NCBI RefSeq assembly: GCF_036017065.1
Contig: NZ_JAYXHR010000001.1
Span: forward strand, 992,001 to 1,056,000
DNA: 64,000 nucleotides
DNA from: Uliginosibacterium sp036017065
Lineage (GTDB): Bacteria > Pseudomonadota > Gammaproteobacteria > Burkholderiales > Rhodocyclaceae
Direction: 5' to 3'
Both the position numbers and the translations under genes were made by a program. Below the pieces are notes generated by a model, which had not been told where the DNA came from, did not search any database, and saw only the letters and a list, made by a program, of their open reading frames with translations. Positions 1 through 9,465 of the stretch are shown here, one piece after another; position 1 is the first letter of the stretch; each line of letters starts with the position of its first letter.

Positions 1-2417
1 ACGGTCTGGAACTGGCCATTGGCGAGTTCTTCCAGCGTCGACACGGCGTCCTTGTGGCGCAGCAGCGACTTGGGCGTCATGACCACCAGCGGCTTGCGGA
101 ACGGGCGCTTCTGCTGGCGACGCAGCAGGTGGAAGATCTGCGCCGGCGTGCTGGGCACGCAGACCTGCCAGTTGTCTTCCGCGCACAGCTGCATGTAGCG
201 CTCCAGGCGGGCGGAGGAGTGCTCCGGACCTTGGCCTTCGTAGCCGTGCGGCAGCAGCATGGTGATGCCGCACTTGCGGCCCCACTTGGCTTCGCCAGAG
301 CTGATGAACTGGTCGATGACGACCTGCGCACCGTTGCCGAAGTCGCCGAACTGCGCCTCCCACACGGTCAGCTGGTTGGGTTCGGTGGTGGCATAGCCGT
401 AGTCGAAACCGAGCACGCCGGCTTCCGACAGCACCGAGTCGAACAGCTGGAACGGGGCCTGGCCATCCTGCACGTGCTGCAGCGGAATGTAGCTGCCAGC
501 GTCCCAGCGCTCGCGGTTCTGGTCGTGGAACACGGCATGGCGGTGGAAGAAGGTGCCACGACCGACGTCCTGGCCGGAGATGCGCACGCCATAACCTTCG
601 GCCAGCAGCGTGGCGTAGGCCAGGTTCTCGCCCATGCCCCAGTCCAGCGGCTGGTTGCCATCGCCCATGGCCTTGCGGGCCTCGACGATGTTGGCCACGC
701 GGGAATGCAGCGTGAAGCCTTCCGGCAGGTCGGTCAGGCGCTTGGCCAGACGCTTCAGTTCGTTGAGCGGCACACTGGTGTTGGATTCATCGGTGTACTC
801 GTGGCCGATGAAAGGCGTCCAGTCCACCGCGAACTTGCGGTTGTGGCCGGCCAGCGCCGGGTTGTACAGCAGCTCGCCGCGATCCAGGTGCGCGCGGTAG
901 TCGGCGATGATCTGGTCCGGCTCGCCACCGGTACACACGCCCTGACCCACCAGCTTGTCCGCGTACAGCTTGCGGGTGCCGGGGTGCTGGGCGATCTTCT
1001 TGTACATCAGCGGCTGCGTGACCATCGGCTCGTCCTGCTCGTTGTGGCCGAGCTTGCGGAAACACAGCAGGTCGATGACGACGTCCTTCTTGAAAGTCTG
1101 GCGGAACTCGACGGCGATCTGGCAGGCCAGCGCCACAGCTTCGGGATCGTCGCCATTGACGTGGAACACCGGTGCATCAGCCATCTTGAAGATGTCCGTG
1201 CAGTACATCGAGCTGCGCGCATCGCGCGGGTCCGACGTGGTGAAGCCGATCTGGTTGTTGACGACCAGGTGGATCGCACCGCCGACGCCGTAACCGCGCG
1301 TCTGGCTGAAATTCAGGATTTCCTGGTTGATGCCCTGGCCCGCCACCGCGGCGTCGCCGTGGATCAGGATCGGCATGACCTGGCTCATCTCGGTGTCGTT
1401 GCGGCGCTTCTGGCGCGCATACACCGAACCCAGCACCACCGGATTGACGATCTCGAGGTGGGACGGGTTGAACGCCAGCGACAGGTGCACCGGACCACCC
1501 GGGGTGGTGACGTCACTGGAGAAACCGTTGTGGTACTTCACGTCACCGGCGGACAGGTCGTCGGCATGCTTGCCTTCGAACTCGGAGAACAGCGTCGCGG
1601 GGCTCTTGCCCAGCGTGTTCACCAGCACGTTCAGACGGCCGCGGTGGGCCATGCCGATGACGATTTCCTGCACGCCCAGCTTGCCGGCGGTGTTGATGAA
1701 GTTGTCCATCGCGACGATGGCGGAGTCACCACCTTCCAGCGAGAAGCGCTTCTGGCCGACGTACTTGGTGTGCAGGTACTTCTCCAGCGTCTCGGCGGCG
1801 GTCAGGCGCTCCAGCACGCGCTTCTTGGTCGTGACGTCGAAGCCCGGCGTGGAGCGGATCGGTTCCAGGCGGGCCTGGATCCAGCGCTTCTGGGCGATGT
1901 CGCTGATGTACATGTACTCGGCGCCGATCGAGCCGCAGTAGGTCTGGCGCAGCGCTTCCAGGATCTCGCGCAGGGTGGCCTGCGGGTTCTGCTGGAACTG
2001 GAACGAGCCGATGTTGAACGGCGCCGACAGGTCGGCTTCAGTGAAGCCGTAGTGCGACGGCTCCAGCTCGGCGATCGCCGGGCGCTCCTGGCGCTTCAGC
2101 GGATCGATCTGCGCCCAGCGGTTACCGAGGAAGCGGTAGGCGTTGATGATCTGCAGCACGCCGACCTGGCGCTTGTCGGCCACGCCGGTTGCGGCGCCGC
2201 TGGCGCGACTCTGCTTGGCAGCCTGTGCGAAGGACGCGATGACGGGCGCATGCGCCACGTCGCGGCCGGCGCCGGGCAGGTTCTGCAGTGAATCGAAATA
2301 GTCGCGCCACTGGTCGGGCACGGCTGCCGGGTTTTCCAGGTAGGCCTCGTACAGTTCCTCCACGAACGGCGCGTTGCTGCCGAAGAGGTACGAGTTGCCC
2401 AGGTATTGGTTCATCAT
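1..2417 (-). CDS. sucA: 2-oxoglutarate dehydrogenase E1 component (3' end outside window)
   Basis: Thiamine-diphosphate E1 subunit of the 2-oxoglutarate dehydrogenase complex, which decarboxylates 2-oxoglutarate and passes the succinyl group to E2 (SucB) in the TCA cycle. The reading frame is open from ATG at 2417 to the window edge, giving about 805 of the usual 940-950 residues, so the C-terminus lies outside. The ThDP-binding region is visible as GDAAVAGQG near residue 350 and NNQIGFT near 387. The N-terminus (MMNQYLGNSYLFG) has the E2-binding tail typical of this family. It lies 88 bp downstream of gltA on the same strand, so it is probably the distal part of the sdh-gltA-suc transcription unit; sucB and lpd would follow outside the window. 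Confidence 0.96.
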   Translation of the reverse strand, partial: MMNQYLGNSYLFGSNAPFVEELYEAYLENPAAVPDQWRDYFDSLQNLPGAGRDVAHAPVIASFAQAAKQSRASGAATGVADKRQVGVLQIINAYRFLGNRWAQIDPLKRQERPAIAELEPSHYGFTEADLSAPFNIGSFQFQQNPQATLREILEALRQTYCGSIGAEYMYISDIAQKRWIQARLEPIRSTPGFDVTTKKRVLERLTAAETLEKYLHTKYVGQKRFSLEGGDSAIVAMDNFINTAGKLGVQEIVIGMAHRGRLNVLVNTLGKSPATLFSEFEGKHADDLSAGDVKYHNGFSSDVTTPGGPVHLSLAFNPSHLEIVNPVVLGSVYARQKRRNDTEMSQVMPILIHGDAAVAGQGINQEILNFSQTRGYGVGGAIHLVVNNQIGFTTSDPRDARSSMYCTDIFKMADAPVFHVNGDDPEAVALACQIAVEFRQTFKKDVVIDLLCFRKLGHNEQDEPMVTQPLMYKKIAQHPGTRKLYADKLVGQGVCTGGEPDQIIADYRAHLDRGELLYNPALAGHNRKFAVDWTPFIGHEYTDESNTSVPLNELKRLAKRLTDLPEGFTLHSRVANIVEARKAMGDGNQPLDWGMGENLAYATLLAEGYGVRISGQDVGRGTFFHRHAVFHDQNRERWDAGSYIPLQHVQDGQAPFQLFDSVLSEAGVLGFDYGYATTEPNQLTVWEAQFGDFGNGAQVVIDQFISSGEAKWGRKCGITMLLPHGYEGQGPEHSSARLERYMQLCAEDNWQVCVPSTPAQIFHLLRRQQKRPFRKPLVVMTPKSLLRHKDAVSTLEELANGQFQT

Positions 2418-2465
2418 GAGATGTGGCCTCTGATGGTCGTCGGGGTAGTCGTTGTGGATACGGAG

Positions 2466-2486
2466 AGGGGCAGCGCAGCTGCCCCT
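2466..2486 (-). other. stem-loop between gltA and sucA
   Basis: A perfect 9-bp inverted repeat AGGGGCAGC / GCTGCCCCT around a 3-base loop sits in the 88-bp gltA-sucA gap. No T-run follows it on the minus strand, so it is more likely an mRNA processing or stability element, or a weak attenuator, than a strong terminator. Confidence 0.5.
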
Positions 2487-2505
2487 TCTTCCATGGTGTT
2501 CTGGT

Positions 2506-3807
2506 TCAGCGTTGAGCGATCGGCTTGACGTCGCGTTGGGCAGCACCGGTGTACAGCTGACGCGGACGGCCGATCTTCTGCTCCGGGTCACCGATCATTT
2601 CGTGCCACTGGGCGATCCAGCCGATGGTGCGAGCCAGTGCGAAGATGCCAGTGAACAGCGGCACCGGAATGCCCATGGCCTTCTGCACGATGCCGGAGTA
2701 GAAGTCGACGTTCGGGTAGAGCTTGCGGGACACGAAGTACTCGTCTTCCAGCGCGATCTTTTCCAGTGCCATCGCCAGCTTGAACATCGGGTCGTCCTGC
2801 AGGCCCAGCTCGTTCAGCACTTCGTGGCAGGTCTCGCGCATCAGCGTGGCGCGCGGGTCGTAGTTCTTGTAGACGCGGTGACCGAAGCCCATCAGCTTCA
2901 CGCCGGAGTTCTTGTCCTTCACCTTGTCGATGAATTCGCCGATCTTGGCCACGCCGCCCTGCTTCATGATGTCGTCCAGCATCACCAGGCAGGCCTCGTT
3001 GGCGCCACCGTGCGCCGGGCCCCACAGGCAGGCGATGCCGGCGGCGATACAGGCGAAGGGGTTGGCACCGGAGGAACCGGACAGGCGCACGGTCGAGGTG
3101 GAGGCGTTCTGCTCGTGGTCGGCGTGCAGGATCAGGATGCGGTCCAGCGCGCGGGCCAGCACCGGGTTCGGCTTGTACTCCTCGCACGGCGTCGCGAACA
3201 TCATGTGCAGGAAGTTCTCGGCGTAGTTCAGGTCGTTACGCGGGAACATGAACGGCTGGCCTTGCGTGTACTTGTAGGCCATGGCCACGATGGTCGGCAT
3301 CTTCGCGATCAGGCGGATCGCGGCGATCATGCGGTGCTCGGGATTGTTGATGTCCAGCGAGTCCTGATAGTAGGCGGACAGCGCGCCGACCACACCGACC
3401 AGAATGGCCATCGGGTGCGCGTCGCGGCGGAAGCCCTGGTACAGGCGGGTCAGCTGCTCGTGCACCATGGTGTGCTTGCGCACGGTGCTCTCGAACACGT
3501 CGTACTCGGCCTGGTTAGGCAGCTCGCCGTTCTTCAGCAGGTAGCAGGTCTCGAGGAAGTTGGCGTTCTTGGCCAGCTGCTCGATGGGGTAGCCACGGTA
3601 CATCAGCTCGCCCTTGTCGCCGTCGATGTAGGTGATCGACGACTTGCAGGCGGCGGTGGACATGAACCCCGGGTCGAAGGTGAAGGCACCGGACTTCGCA
3701 TACAGCGAACGGATGTCGATGACGTCCGGACCGATGGTGCCCGACAGCACCGGGAACTCATAGGACTGGCCGTCGAGGCTCAGCGTGGCGTTCTTTTGCG
3801 TAGTCAT
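2506..3807 (-). CDS. gltA: citrate synthase (type II, hexameric family)
   Basis: Condenses oxaloacetate and acetyl-CoA to citrate at the entry to the TCA cycle, in the cytoplasm. The 433-residue length matches bacterial type II citrate synthases. The catalytic set is visible: the histidine region HADHEQNAST near residue 228, GFGHRVYKNYDPR near 306 (second histidine), and NVDFYSG near 363 (aspartate). The long N-terminal beta domain (MTTQKNATLSLDG...) is the feature that separates the type II NADH-sensitive enzymes from the short type I ones. It follows sdhE by 19 bp and precedes sucA, as in many betaproteobacteria, so it is likely cotranscribed with sdh. Confidence 0.97.
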   Translation of the reverse strand: MTTQKNATLSLDGQSYEFPVLSGTIGPDVIDIRSLYAKSGAFTFDPGFMSTAACKSSITYIDGDKGELMYRGYPIEQLAKNANFLETCYLLKNGELPNQAEYDVFESTVRKHTMVHEQLTRLYQGFRRDAHPMAILVGVVGALSAYYQDSLDINNPEHRMIAAIRLIAKMPTIVAMAYKYTQGQPFMFPRNDLNYAENFLHMMFATPCEEYKPNPVLARALDRILILHADHEQNASTSTVRLSGSSGANPFACIAAGIACLWGPAHGGANEACLVMLDDIMKQGGVAKIGEFIDKVKDKNSGVKLMGFGHRVYKNYDPRATLMRETCHEVLNELGLQDDPMFKLAMALEKIALEDEYFVSRKLYPNVDFYSGIVQKAMGIPVPLFTGIFALARTIGWIAQWHEMIGDPEQKIGRPRQLYTGAAQRDVKPIAQR

Positions 3808-3826
3808 ACCGGTTCCTTACCTTTCT

Positions 3827-4099
3827 TTAGGAAACTTCCTTCACAGCACCATCGATGCGCGGCCCGCTCTCACGCAGCAGCGCCACCATGTCTCTCCAGC
3901 GCTCGACTTCGCATTCGCGACTCCCGTTGACCATGGCCCACAGGTCATGGTCGTCCGCGGTCAGCAGGTCGAGCAGGTTTTCCAGTTGGGCTTCGTCGAG
4001 CCCTTCCAGTCTTTCGTTGATGAAGCGCGTGAAGAAAAGGTCCAGTTCCAGCAGACCCCGGCGGCTTCGCCACTTCACACGCTCACGCAACTCATACAT
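3827..4099 (-). CDS. sdhE: FAD assembly factor SdhE (SdhAF2/YgfY family)
   Basis: Small cytoplasmic factor of 90 residues that promotes covalent flavinylation of SdhA. The family signature RGLLELD, around residues 14-20, contains the conserved RGxxE motif that contacts the flavoprotein; the rest is the expected small helical bundle. Its position between sdhB and gltA, separated by 60 and 19 bp, agrees with a role in succinate dehydrogenase maturation and with cotranscription. Confidence 0.93.
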   Translation of the reverse strand: MYELRERVKWRSRRGLLELDLFFTRFINERLEGLDEAQLENLLDLLTADDHDLWAMVNGSRECEVERWRDMVALLRESGPRIDGAVKEVS

Positions 4100-4117
4100 A
4101 GCTACAACTTCTTTCCT

Positions 4118-4145
4118 GCGTCATCCCCCTTGCGGACGATGACGC
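4118..4145 (-). other. stem-loop in the sdhB-sdhE gap
   Basis: An 8-bp inverted repeat GCGTCATC / GATGACGC with a 12-base loop lies in the 60-bp gap after sdhB. There is no T-run. It may stabilise the sdhCDAB transcript end or reduce expression of the downstream genes; this role is inferred. Confidence 0.4.
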
Positions 4146-4159
4146 GATTGGGATCACGC

Positions 4160-4870
4160 TCAGACCGAGCGGGCCAGCATCATTTCCTTGATCTTGCCGA
4201 TGGCCTTGGTCGGGTTCAGCGACTTCGGGCAGACATCGACGCAGTTCATGATGGTGTGGCAACGGAACAGGCGATACGGATCTTCCAGGTTGTCCAGACG
4301 ATCGTTGGTCGTCTCGTCGCGGGTGTCCGCGATGAAACGGTAGGCCGCCAGCAGGCCGGCCGGGCCGACGAACTTGTCCGGATTCCACCAGAAGCTCGGG
4401 CAGCTCGTGGAGCAGCACGCGCACAGGATGCATTCGTACAGGCCGTTGAGCTCCTCGCGATCTTCCGGCGACTGCAGGCGTTCGCGCTCCGGCGCCGGCG
4501 TGTTGTTCACCACGTACGGCTTGATCGAGTGGTACTGCTTGAAGAACTGGGTCATATCCACGATCAGGTCGCGGATGACCGGCAGGCCGGGCAGCGGACG
4601 CAGGGTCACGGTGTCGCCCAGCGCTTCGATATCGGTCAGGCAGGCCAGGCCGTTCTTGCCGTTGATGTTCATCGCGTCGGAGCCGCACACGCCTTCGCGG
4701 CAGGAACGGCGGTAGGACAGCGAATCATCCTTGGCCTTCAGCTTGGTCAGCGCGTCCAGCAGCTTGCGCTCGGTGCCGTCCAGCTCCAGCGAGATGTCCT
4801 GCATGTACGGCGCGGCGTCCTTGTCCGGGTCGTAGCGGTAGATCTTGAAATGCAGAGTCCGTTTGCTCAT
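4160..4870 (-). CDS. sdhB: succinate dehydrogenase iron-sulfur subunit
   Basis: Iron-sulfur subunit of complex II that carries electrons from the SdhA flavin to quinone. The start at 4870 (MSKRTLHFKIYRY) gives 236 residues, the normal length; a longer in-frame extension to 4924 would run into sdhA and is not family-like. Cysteine clusters are all present in order: SCREGVCGSDAM plus a later LAC for the 2Fe-2S centre, CILCACCSTSCP for the 4Fe-4S centre, and CHTIMNCVDVCPK for the 3Fe-4S centre and its neighbours. It follows sdhA by 19 bp within the sdhCDAB operon. Confidence 0.97.
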   Translation of the reverse strand: MSKRTLHFKIYRYDPDKDAAPYMQDISLELDGTERKLLDALTKLKAKDDSLSYRRSCREGVCGSDAMNINGKNGLACLTDIEALGDTVTLRPLPGLPVIRDLIVDMTQFFKQYHSIKPYVVNNTPAPERERLQSPEDREELNGLYECILCACCSTSCPSFWWNPDKFVGPAGLLAAYRFIADTRDETTNDRLDNLEDPYRLFRCHTIMNCVDVCPKSLNPTKAIGKIKEMMLARSV

Positions 4871-4889
4871 GTCTTCTGTGCTCCGGCGA

Positions 4890-6665
4890 TCAATAAGTAC
4901 GCTTCTTGAGCGCAACGGTTTCAACGGTCAGCGGCTTGAGATTCACCGCCTTGTAGTCGAGGCGGTTGCCGTCGCGGTACCACAGCGTGTGCTTGAGCCA
5001 GTTCACATCGTCACGGCCGTTCGGCGTCTCCGGTGTATCCAGAGCGTCGTCGCGAACGTGGGCGCCGCGTGATTCGGTACGCGCGTCGGCGGAGATCATC
5101 GTGGCCTTGGCGACTTCGATGAGGTTCTCCAGCTCCAGCGCTTCGATACGCGCGGTATTCCAGACCTTGGACTTGTCCTTGATCTCGGTCTGCACGACCT
5201 GCTTCTCGATCTCGAGAATCTTGCTGACGCCTTCGGACAGCAGATCCTTGAAGCGGAACACACCGGCGTGCGCTTGCATCGTGCGCTGCATCGCCAGGCG
5301 TGCCTCGTCGACGTTGGCGCCGTTGGTCTGGGTGTCCAGGCGATTGACGCGGGCCAGCGAACGGTCGATCTCGCTCTGCGGAACGTCAGGCAGCGCGGAC
5401 GGTTCGCTCTTGATGAACTCGATCATCGACTCGCCGGAGCTCTTGCCGAAGACCAGCAGGTCCAGCAGCGAGTTGGTGCCGAGGCGGTTGGCGCCGTGCA
5501 CCGAGGCACAGGCCACTTCGCCGGCGGCGTAGAAGCCTTCCACGCGCTGACCGCCGACCACGACTTCGCCGTGGTAGTTGGTCGGCACGCCACCCATCTG
5601 GTAGTGACAGGTCGGCACCACCGGGATCGGCGCCTTGATCGGATCGACACCGGCGAACTGGATCGAGATCTCGCGGATGCCCGGGAGGCGCGACAGGATA
5701 ACCTTGGGGTCCAGGTGGGTGATGTCCAGCAGCACATGGTCCTTGTTGGGACCACAGCCGCGACCTTCGTTGATCTCGGTGACCATCGCGCGGGAGACGA
5801 CGTCACGCGAGGCGAGATCCTTGGCGTTCGGTGCGTAGCGCTCCATGAAGGCTTCGCCCGAGCTGTTGCGCAGGATGCCGCCTTCGCCGCGTACGCCTTC
5901 GGTGATCAGCACGCCGGCACCGGCCACGCCGGTCGGATGGAACTGCCAGAACTCCATGTCTTCCAACGGGATGCCGGCACGCGCCGCCATGCCCAGGCCG
6001 TCACCGGTGTTGATGAAGGCGTTGGTCGAGGAGTAGTAGATGCGGCCCGAGCCGCCGGAAGCGAACAGCGTGGCCTTGGCCTGGAACACGGTGATTTCAC
6101 CGGTTTCCATTTCCATGGCGATCACGCCCAGCACGCGGCCGTCGACGCCACGCAGCAGGTCCAGCGCCATCCATTCCACGAAGAACTGGGTGTTGGCGCG
6201 CACGTTGCGCTGGTACAGCGCGTGCAGCATGGCGTGACCGGTACGGTCAGCCGCGGCACAGGCGCGGCGAACCGGCTTGCCTTCGCCGAAGTGCGACAGG
6301 TGCCCACCGAAGGGGCGCTGGTAGATCTTGCCGTTGTCCAGTCGGTCGAAGGGCATGCCGTAGTGCTCCAGCTCCACGACGACCTCGACGGCCTTCTTGC
6401 ACATGAACTCGATCGCGTCCTGATCGCCGAGCCAGTCGGAACCCTTGACGGTGTCATACATGTGCCAGTGCCAATTGTCCGGCTCGGAATTGCCGAGCGA
6501 GGCGGACACGCCGCCCTGCGCCGCCACGGTGTGCGAGCGGGTCGGGAATACCTTGGACAGCACGGCAGTCTTCATGCCGGCTTCGGCCAGCTGCACGGCG
6601 GCGCGCATGCCGGCACCACCGGCACCGACGATCACCGCATCGAAATTACGCTTGGCGATGTTCAC
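4890..6665 (-). CDS. sdhA: succinate dehydrogenase flavoprotein subunit
   Basis: Flavoprotein subunit of succinate dehydrogenase that oxidises succinate to fumarate. I place the start at GTG 6665, preceded by GGAGG eight bases upstream, giving 591 residues (E. coli SdhA is 588). The protein begins MNIAKRNFDAVIVGAGGAG, a classic FAD-binding Rossmann start, and SHTVAAQGG contains the histidine that is covalently linked to FAD. HPTGVAGAG and EGVRGEGG belong to the dicarboxylate site. The gene starts 2 bp after the sdhD stop, so translation is probably coupled. An upstream in-frame ATG at 6734 lies inside sdhD and is not needed. Confidence 0.97.
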   Translation of the reverse strand: MNIAKRNFDAVIVGAGGAGMRAAVQLAEAGMKTAVLSKVFPTRSHTVAAQGGVSASLGNSEPDNWHWHMYDTVKGSDWLGDQDAIEFMCKKAVEVVVELEHYGMPFDRLDNGKIYQRPFGGHLSHFGEGKPVRRACAAADRTGHAMLHALYQRNVRANTQFFVEWMALDLLRGVDGRVLGVIAMEMETGEITVFQAKATLFASGGSGRIYYSSTNAFINTGDGLGMAARAGIPLEDMEFWQFHPTGVAGAGVLITEGVRGEGGILRNSSGEAFMERYAPNAKDLASRDVVSRAMVTEINEGRGCGPNKDHVLLDITHLDPKVILSRLPGIREISIQFAGVDPIKAPIPVVPTCHYQMGGVPTNYHGEVVVGGQRVEGFYAAGEVACASVHGANRLGTNSLLDLLVFGKSSGESMIEFIKSEPSALPDVPQSEIDRSLARVNRLDTQTNGANVDEARLAMQRTMQAHAGVFRFKDLLSEGVSKILEIEKQVVQTEIKDKSKVWNTARIEALELENLIEVAKATMISADARTESRGAHVRDDALDTPETPNGRDDVNWLKHTLWYRDGNRLDYKAVNLKPLTVETVALKKRTY

Positions 6666-6667
6666 TC

Positions 6668-7015
6668 TTAGAGCCTCCAGAGGATCTGGGCTGCCCAGCC
6701 GGCATAGCCGAGGAGCACGAAAATGGTTACGCAATGCAGGGCCAGGCGGATGCTGGTCGGCTTGACGTAGTCCATCCAGATGTCACGGATGCCCACCCAC
6801 GCGTGATAGAACAACGCGAGGAAGAACAGGAAGGTCACGAATTTCATGAGGCCGCCCGAGAACAGGGCGCGCCAGGATTCCAGCGAATGGTTCGGCAGGC
6901 CGATCAGGCAGATCGCCAGCAGGACGGTGTAGAGCGCCATGACGATGGCCGTCACGCGCTGGGCCAGCCAGTCGCGGAAGCCATAGTGGGCGCCGACGGT
7001 CGTACGCCTCACCAT
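6668..7015 (-). CDS. sdhD: succinate dehydrogenase membrane anchor subunit D
   Basis: Small membrane anchor (115 residues from ATG 7015) that with SdhC binds heme b and quinone and fixes SdhAB to the inner membrane. Three hydrophobic segments are visible, around residues 17-40, 50-75 and 88-112. GAHYGFRDWLAQRVTA is the usual N-terminal motif of SdhD. The start codon overlaps the last 7 bases of sdhC, which suggests translational coupling. Confidence 0.93.
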   Translation of the reverse strand: MVRRTTVGAHYGFRDWLAQRVTAIVMALYTVLLAICLIGLPNHSLESWRALFSGGLMKFVTFLFFLALFYHAWVGIRDIWMDYVKPTSIRLALHCVTIFVLLGYAGWAAQILWRL

Positions 7016-7398
7016 GTCAGCACCCCCAGGATCACGGTCAGCGTGAGGCTCACGGCCAGCACGATGTACGAAGACTTGCGGGCGGTCGGCAGATCGATGC
7101 CGACGTGTACGTCCAGCAACAGGAAGCGGATGCCGGCGCAGAAGTGGTGCAGGTAGGCCCACAGCAGGCCCAGCAGCAGCAGCTTGACCAGCCAGAAGCC
7201 GGCGACCGCACGGAAGGCATCGGCCTGGTCGGCGTTGACGCTGGCACCGAACAGCCACAACAGCAACGGCAGCATCAGGAACAGGCCCGCACCGCTGACG
7301 CGATGCAGGATCGACACGATGCCCGGAATGGGCAGTCGTATGACGAACAGGTTCAAGTGCTTCGGCCTGTCCTTTCTTACGCTCGCTTCCATCTTCAC
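7009..7398 (-). CDS. sdhC: succinate dehydrogenase cytochrome b556 subunit
   Basis: Cytochrome b subunit of complex II, 129 residues, with three transmembrane helices. The family signature SILHRVSGAGLF (residues about 29-40) and the heme-ligand region HHFCAGIRFLLLDVH are present. The start at 7398 is supported by GAGG five bases upstream; a second ATG two codons in is possible. It is the first structural gene of the leftward sdhCDAB-sdhE-gltA-sucA group, 80 bp downstream of the gntR-type gene. Confidence 0.94.
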   Translation of the reverse strand: MKMEASVRKDRPKHLNLFVIRLPIPGIVSILHRVSGAGLFLMLPLLLWLFGASVNADQADAFRAVAGFWLVKLLLLGLLWAYLHHFCAGIRFLLLDVHVGIDLPTARKSSYIVLAVSLTLTVILGVLTW

Positions 7399-7437
7399 CT
7401 CTTCTTATATTCCGCGACTTGCGCCGCGACCATCATC

Positions 7438-7461
7438 CTGACGTGTGGCGAGGCACGTCAG
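7438..7461 (-). other. stem-loop between gntR-type gene and sdhC
   Basis: An 8-bp perfect inverted repeat CTGACGTG / CACGTCAG with an 8-base loop lies in the 80-bp gap between the regulator and sdhC. It is not followed by a T-run, so reading through into sdhC is likely. It could act in differential mRNA stability. Confidence 0.4.
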
Positions 7462-7478
7462 CCAAACTCATTCTGGAT

Positions 7479-8207
7479 TCAGTTCAACTCGTTCTGATAG
7501 TAGTGCCCGGCCGTGGAGTACAGACCACGGCGCCACTCCACGGGCCTGTCTCCGTAGGTGTAGGTCACACGCTCTACCGACAGCAACGGTGTGTGTTCGG
7601 CAACCGAAAGCAGTTCGGCTGAATTGCGGTCAGCCGCCACAGCGCGAATCTTTTCCCTGGCCCGGATCATACGGACGCCGAAGCGCGTCTCGAACAGGCT
7701 GTACAGCGAGCCCTGCCAGTCCTGGAGCATCTCTAGCGTCAGGGCCCCGAAGAATTCTCCCGGCAAGTAGATTTCATCCACTACCGCGGGCTTGTTTTCC
7801 AGTTTCAACAGCCGGCGCACGATGCTGATGGGACTTCCCGGCTCTACAGCCAGGTTGCGGGAGGCCTCCTGGCCCGCCTTTGCGCGCCAACACTCCAGGG
7901 GTATGCTTTGCGGCTGCGCAGCACTCCCGTCCAGTGCCGTCATGCGCAGGAAACGCACATGCGCACGGGGATCATCATGCGACGCAACAAATGTACCCTT
8001 CCCCTGCCGGCGCACCAACAGGTTTTCGGCGGCCAGTTCATCGACCGCCTTGCGCACCGTCCCCTGGCTCACGCCGAAGCGCAACGCCAGATCCTGCTCG
8101 CTCGGAATCGCCTGGCCCGGACGCCACTCGCCCCCTTCAAGCGCTTGAACGATCAAGCTCTTGATCTGGCGGTACAACGGGCTGAAAGTCGGCGATTCGT
8201 GTGCCAT
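7479..8207 (-). CDS. GntR-family (HutC/FarR-type) transcriptional regulator
   Basis: Regulator of 242 residues. Residues about 8-75 form a winged helix-turn-helix of the GntR family (SEQDLALRFGVSQGTVRKAV, then RRQGKGTFV), and residues about 90-235 form a UTRA effector domain (for example VDEIYLPGEFFG and VERVTYTYGDRPVEW). UTRA domains usually bind small metabolites. The gene lies directly upstream of sdhC and is divergent from mdh, so a role in controlling the TCA genes is a reasonable inference. A 20-bp palindrome with the GT-N-TA-N-AC layout of HutC-type operators sits 50 bp upstream of its start. The effector is unknown. Confidence 0.88.
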   Translation of the reverse strand: MAHESPTFSPLYRQIKSLIVQALEGGEWRPGQAIPSEQDLALRFGVSQGTVRKAVDELAAENLLVRRQGKGTFVASHDDPRAHVRFLRMTALDGSAAQPQSIPLECWRAKAGQEASRNLAVEPGSPISIVRRLLKLENKPAVVDEIYLPGEFFGALTLEMLQDWQGSLYSLFETRFGVRMIRAREKIRAVAADRNSAELLSVAEHTPLLSVERVTYTYGDRPVEWRRGLYSTAGHYYQNELN

Positions 8208-8256
8208 AACGGGAGTTATTCAAGCACAAAAAAACCAAGTCGTCCATGACCTGTTA

Positions 8257-8276
8257 TATGTCTTATATAAGACATA
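8257..8276. promoter_or_regulatory. perfect 20-bp palindrome, candidate GntR operator
   Basis: The sequence TATGTCTTATATAAGACATA is its own reverse complement over all 20 bases. It lies in the 220-bp divergent region between the gntR-type gene and mdh, 9 bp before a good -35 element for mdh. The GT...TATA...AC arrangement is what HutC-subfamily GntR proteins bind, so it is the best candidate operator for autoregulation and for control of mdh and/or sdh. Binding itself is inferred. Confidence 0.65.
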
Positions 8277-8285
8277 AGATGTACG

Positions 8286-8315
8286 TTGACGTATCCTGAC
8301 GAAGCCGCGTACACT
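8286..8315 (+). promoter_or_regulatory. candidate sigma-70 promoter of mdh
   Basis: TTGACG (8286-8291) and TACACT (8310-8315) are separated by 18 bases and match the -35 in 5 of 6 and the -10 in 4 of 6 positions. The predicted start site would leave a leader of roughly 105 bases before mdh. The palindrome just upstream could let the GntR regulator influence it. Confidence 0.4.
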
Positions 8316-8427
8316 CCGCACACGGTTTCATCCCGGATTTCAGCACTGCCGACCGATGCAGGCGGCAGGCCCCACCACCGCTGGCGCCACCCCTCGTGGC
8401 CTCCGAACTACTGACAGGAGTTTTTGC

Positions 8428-9420
<993 letters not shown>

Positions 9421-9465
9421 ACCCCGGCCCGACAGCTGCAACGGCAAGGGATGGATGCACCGCGC

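Noticed and set aside
54..2291. Very long open frame on the plus strand (745 codons) opposite sucA, and similar ones opposite gltA, sdhA, acnB, uvrB, pectate lyase and others
   Set aside because: They lie antisense to confident genes, show no family motifs, and are the normal by-product of high GC codon bias.
4870..4924. Longer sdhB start at 4924
   Set aside because: It overlaps the sdhA end and adds a non-family sequence.
7404..7410. CTTATAT near the sdhC ribosome site as GntR half-operator
   Set aside because: Too short and inside the translation start region; likely chance.
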